The notes below the pieces were generated by a model. It was given only the letters and a program-made list of their open reading frames with translations. It made no database searches and was not told where the DNA came from. The position numbers and the translations under genes were made by a program. DNA of 64,000 bases from positions 21,514,001 through 21,578,000 of the forward strand of contig OY292275.1 in the NCBI GenBank assembly GCA_958496175.1. The letters are read 5' to 3'. The DNA comes from Sisyra terminalis. Taxonomy: Eukaryota > Arthropoda > Insecta > Neuroptera > Sisyridae. This document shows, one piece after another, positions 63,440 to 64,000 of the stretch. Numbering within the stretch: the first letter of the stretch is position 1; every line of letters starts with the position of its first letter.

Positions 63440-63602
63440 GTTATTCACCGTCGCTGTAATAACTACTAAGGTTTTTAGCGACTCTAAGGCTAATAAAAAT
63501 CCGTATTCGAGAAATATCGAAAATTTGTTCGAATTGAAGATCGAACTCAACATTTACTGGTTTTGAGGCAGTTGTCTTGACCACTCGGCCACTAGTGGGT
63601 CT
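63440..63602 (-). mobile_element. tRNA-derived SINE, copy D (best preserved)
   Basis: The minus strand begins with a serine/leucine-tRNA-like head: ctagtggccgagtggtcaag (A-box) and gagttcgatcttc (B-box, about 30 bases later). The body then includes cggatttttattagcctta and tcgctaaaaacctta. The tail on the plus strand is a T-rich tract at 63420-63435. These RNA polymerase III boxes identify the family. Confidence 0.8.
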
Positions 63603-64000
63603 TAATCAAATTGAAAAGGAGCAAAATAAGGAATAATTAAAAATTTTCTTCCAAACTTACAAATAAAAGAGAAACGAAGCCTTTAAAAGTAACGATAATT
63701 TGTGATAATTAAAACTAAAAATTTCTATGACTAAACACCAATGTAAAGAAAAAGTATCTATGATTAGTAGTTTAGTCAAATTCATTAACTCCATCAAATC
63801 AATTATCTTCAATGATTTCCCATTTTCTCTATTTCTATTTTTGAAAGCAAAGGATCGTTTAACATTAAACTTCATTGCCTACTGACTTGTAAATGAAACC
63901 GTACAAGCGTGCGTTTTTGCTTCGGTTTGCTAGTATCTATTGCATAAAACTACATATTGGTGATTAAAAAAACATTTCGTTTTCCAACTCACGTCGTATT
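63603..64000. other. Window end, nothing recognised
   Basis: AT-rich. The minus open frame at 63657-63875 has no family resemblance or splice context. Confidence 0.4.

Noticed and set aside
1..64000. CRISPR array, bacterial operon, integrated virus or tRNA/rRNA gene
   Set aside because: No regular short direct-repeat array, no bacterial gene order, no viral polymerase or capsid reading frame, and the only tRNA-like pieces are degraded SINE heads.

Overview
The window is AT-rich nuclear DNA of an arthropod, most likely an insect. Genes are split by short GT-AG introns, some only 57-60 bases long. The proteins are animal proteins (HAND bHLH factor, SLC7 transporter, M14 gut-type carboxypeptidases, SNX16, QTRT2, MDP-1, RECQL). 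The gaps between genes are full of decayed transposons. I cannot name the species or order from the sequence alone. Exon borders were set by hand from GT/AG sites, reading-phase agreement and family conservation; no transcript data were available.

Layout. 0.46-2.4 kb (+): the 3' part of Hand. 4.6-8.9 kb (-): a conserved protein of unknown function, rebuilt from seven exons. 8.9-20.2 kb: a gene-poor stretch with inverted-repeat MITEs, a tRNA-derived SINE and hAT-like debris. 20.2-37.5 kb is the gene-dense core: SLC7 light-chain transporter (+), two tandem procarboxypeptidases (+), SNX16-like sorting nexin (-), QTRT2 (-), MDP-1 (+) and RECQL (-). QTRT2 and MDP-1 are divergent with about 720 bases between their start codons. 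MDP-1 and RECQL are convergent with only 58 bases between their stop codons. CP2 and SNX16 are also convergent.

37.5-64 kb: I could support no host gene. The stretch holds a hAT-type nonautonomous element with a perfect 8-bp target duplication, a possible degenerate tandem array, a 0.6-kb foldback, a 23-bp perfect hairpin, a PIF/Harbinger-type MITE, two inverted mariner transposase tails, more SINE copies, and hammerhead-ribozyme-like motifs near 46.75 kb and 63.1-63.4 kb.

The genes share no single pathway. The two carboxypeptidases form a digestive-type tandem duplication. The SLC7 transporter lies next to them on the same strand, but a functional link is only a guess. QTRT2 (tRNA queuosine), MDP-1 (phosphatase) and RECQL (DNA helicase) are housekeeping genes packed closely. 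The most unusual signals are the hammerhead-like motifs and their inverted arrangement.
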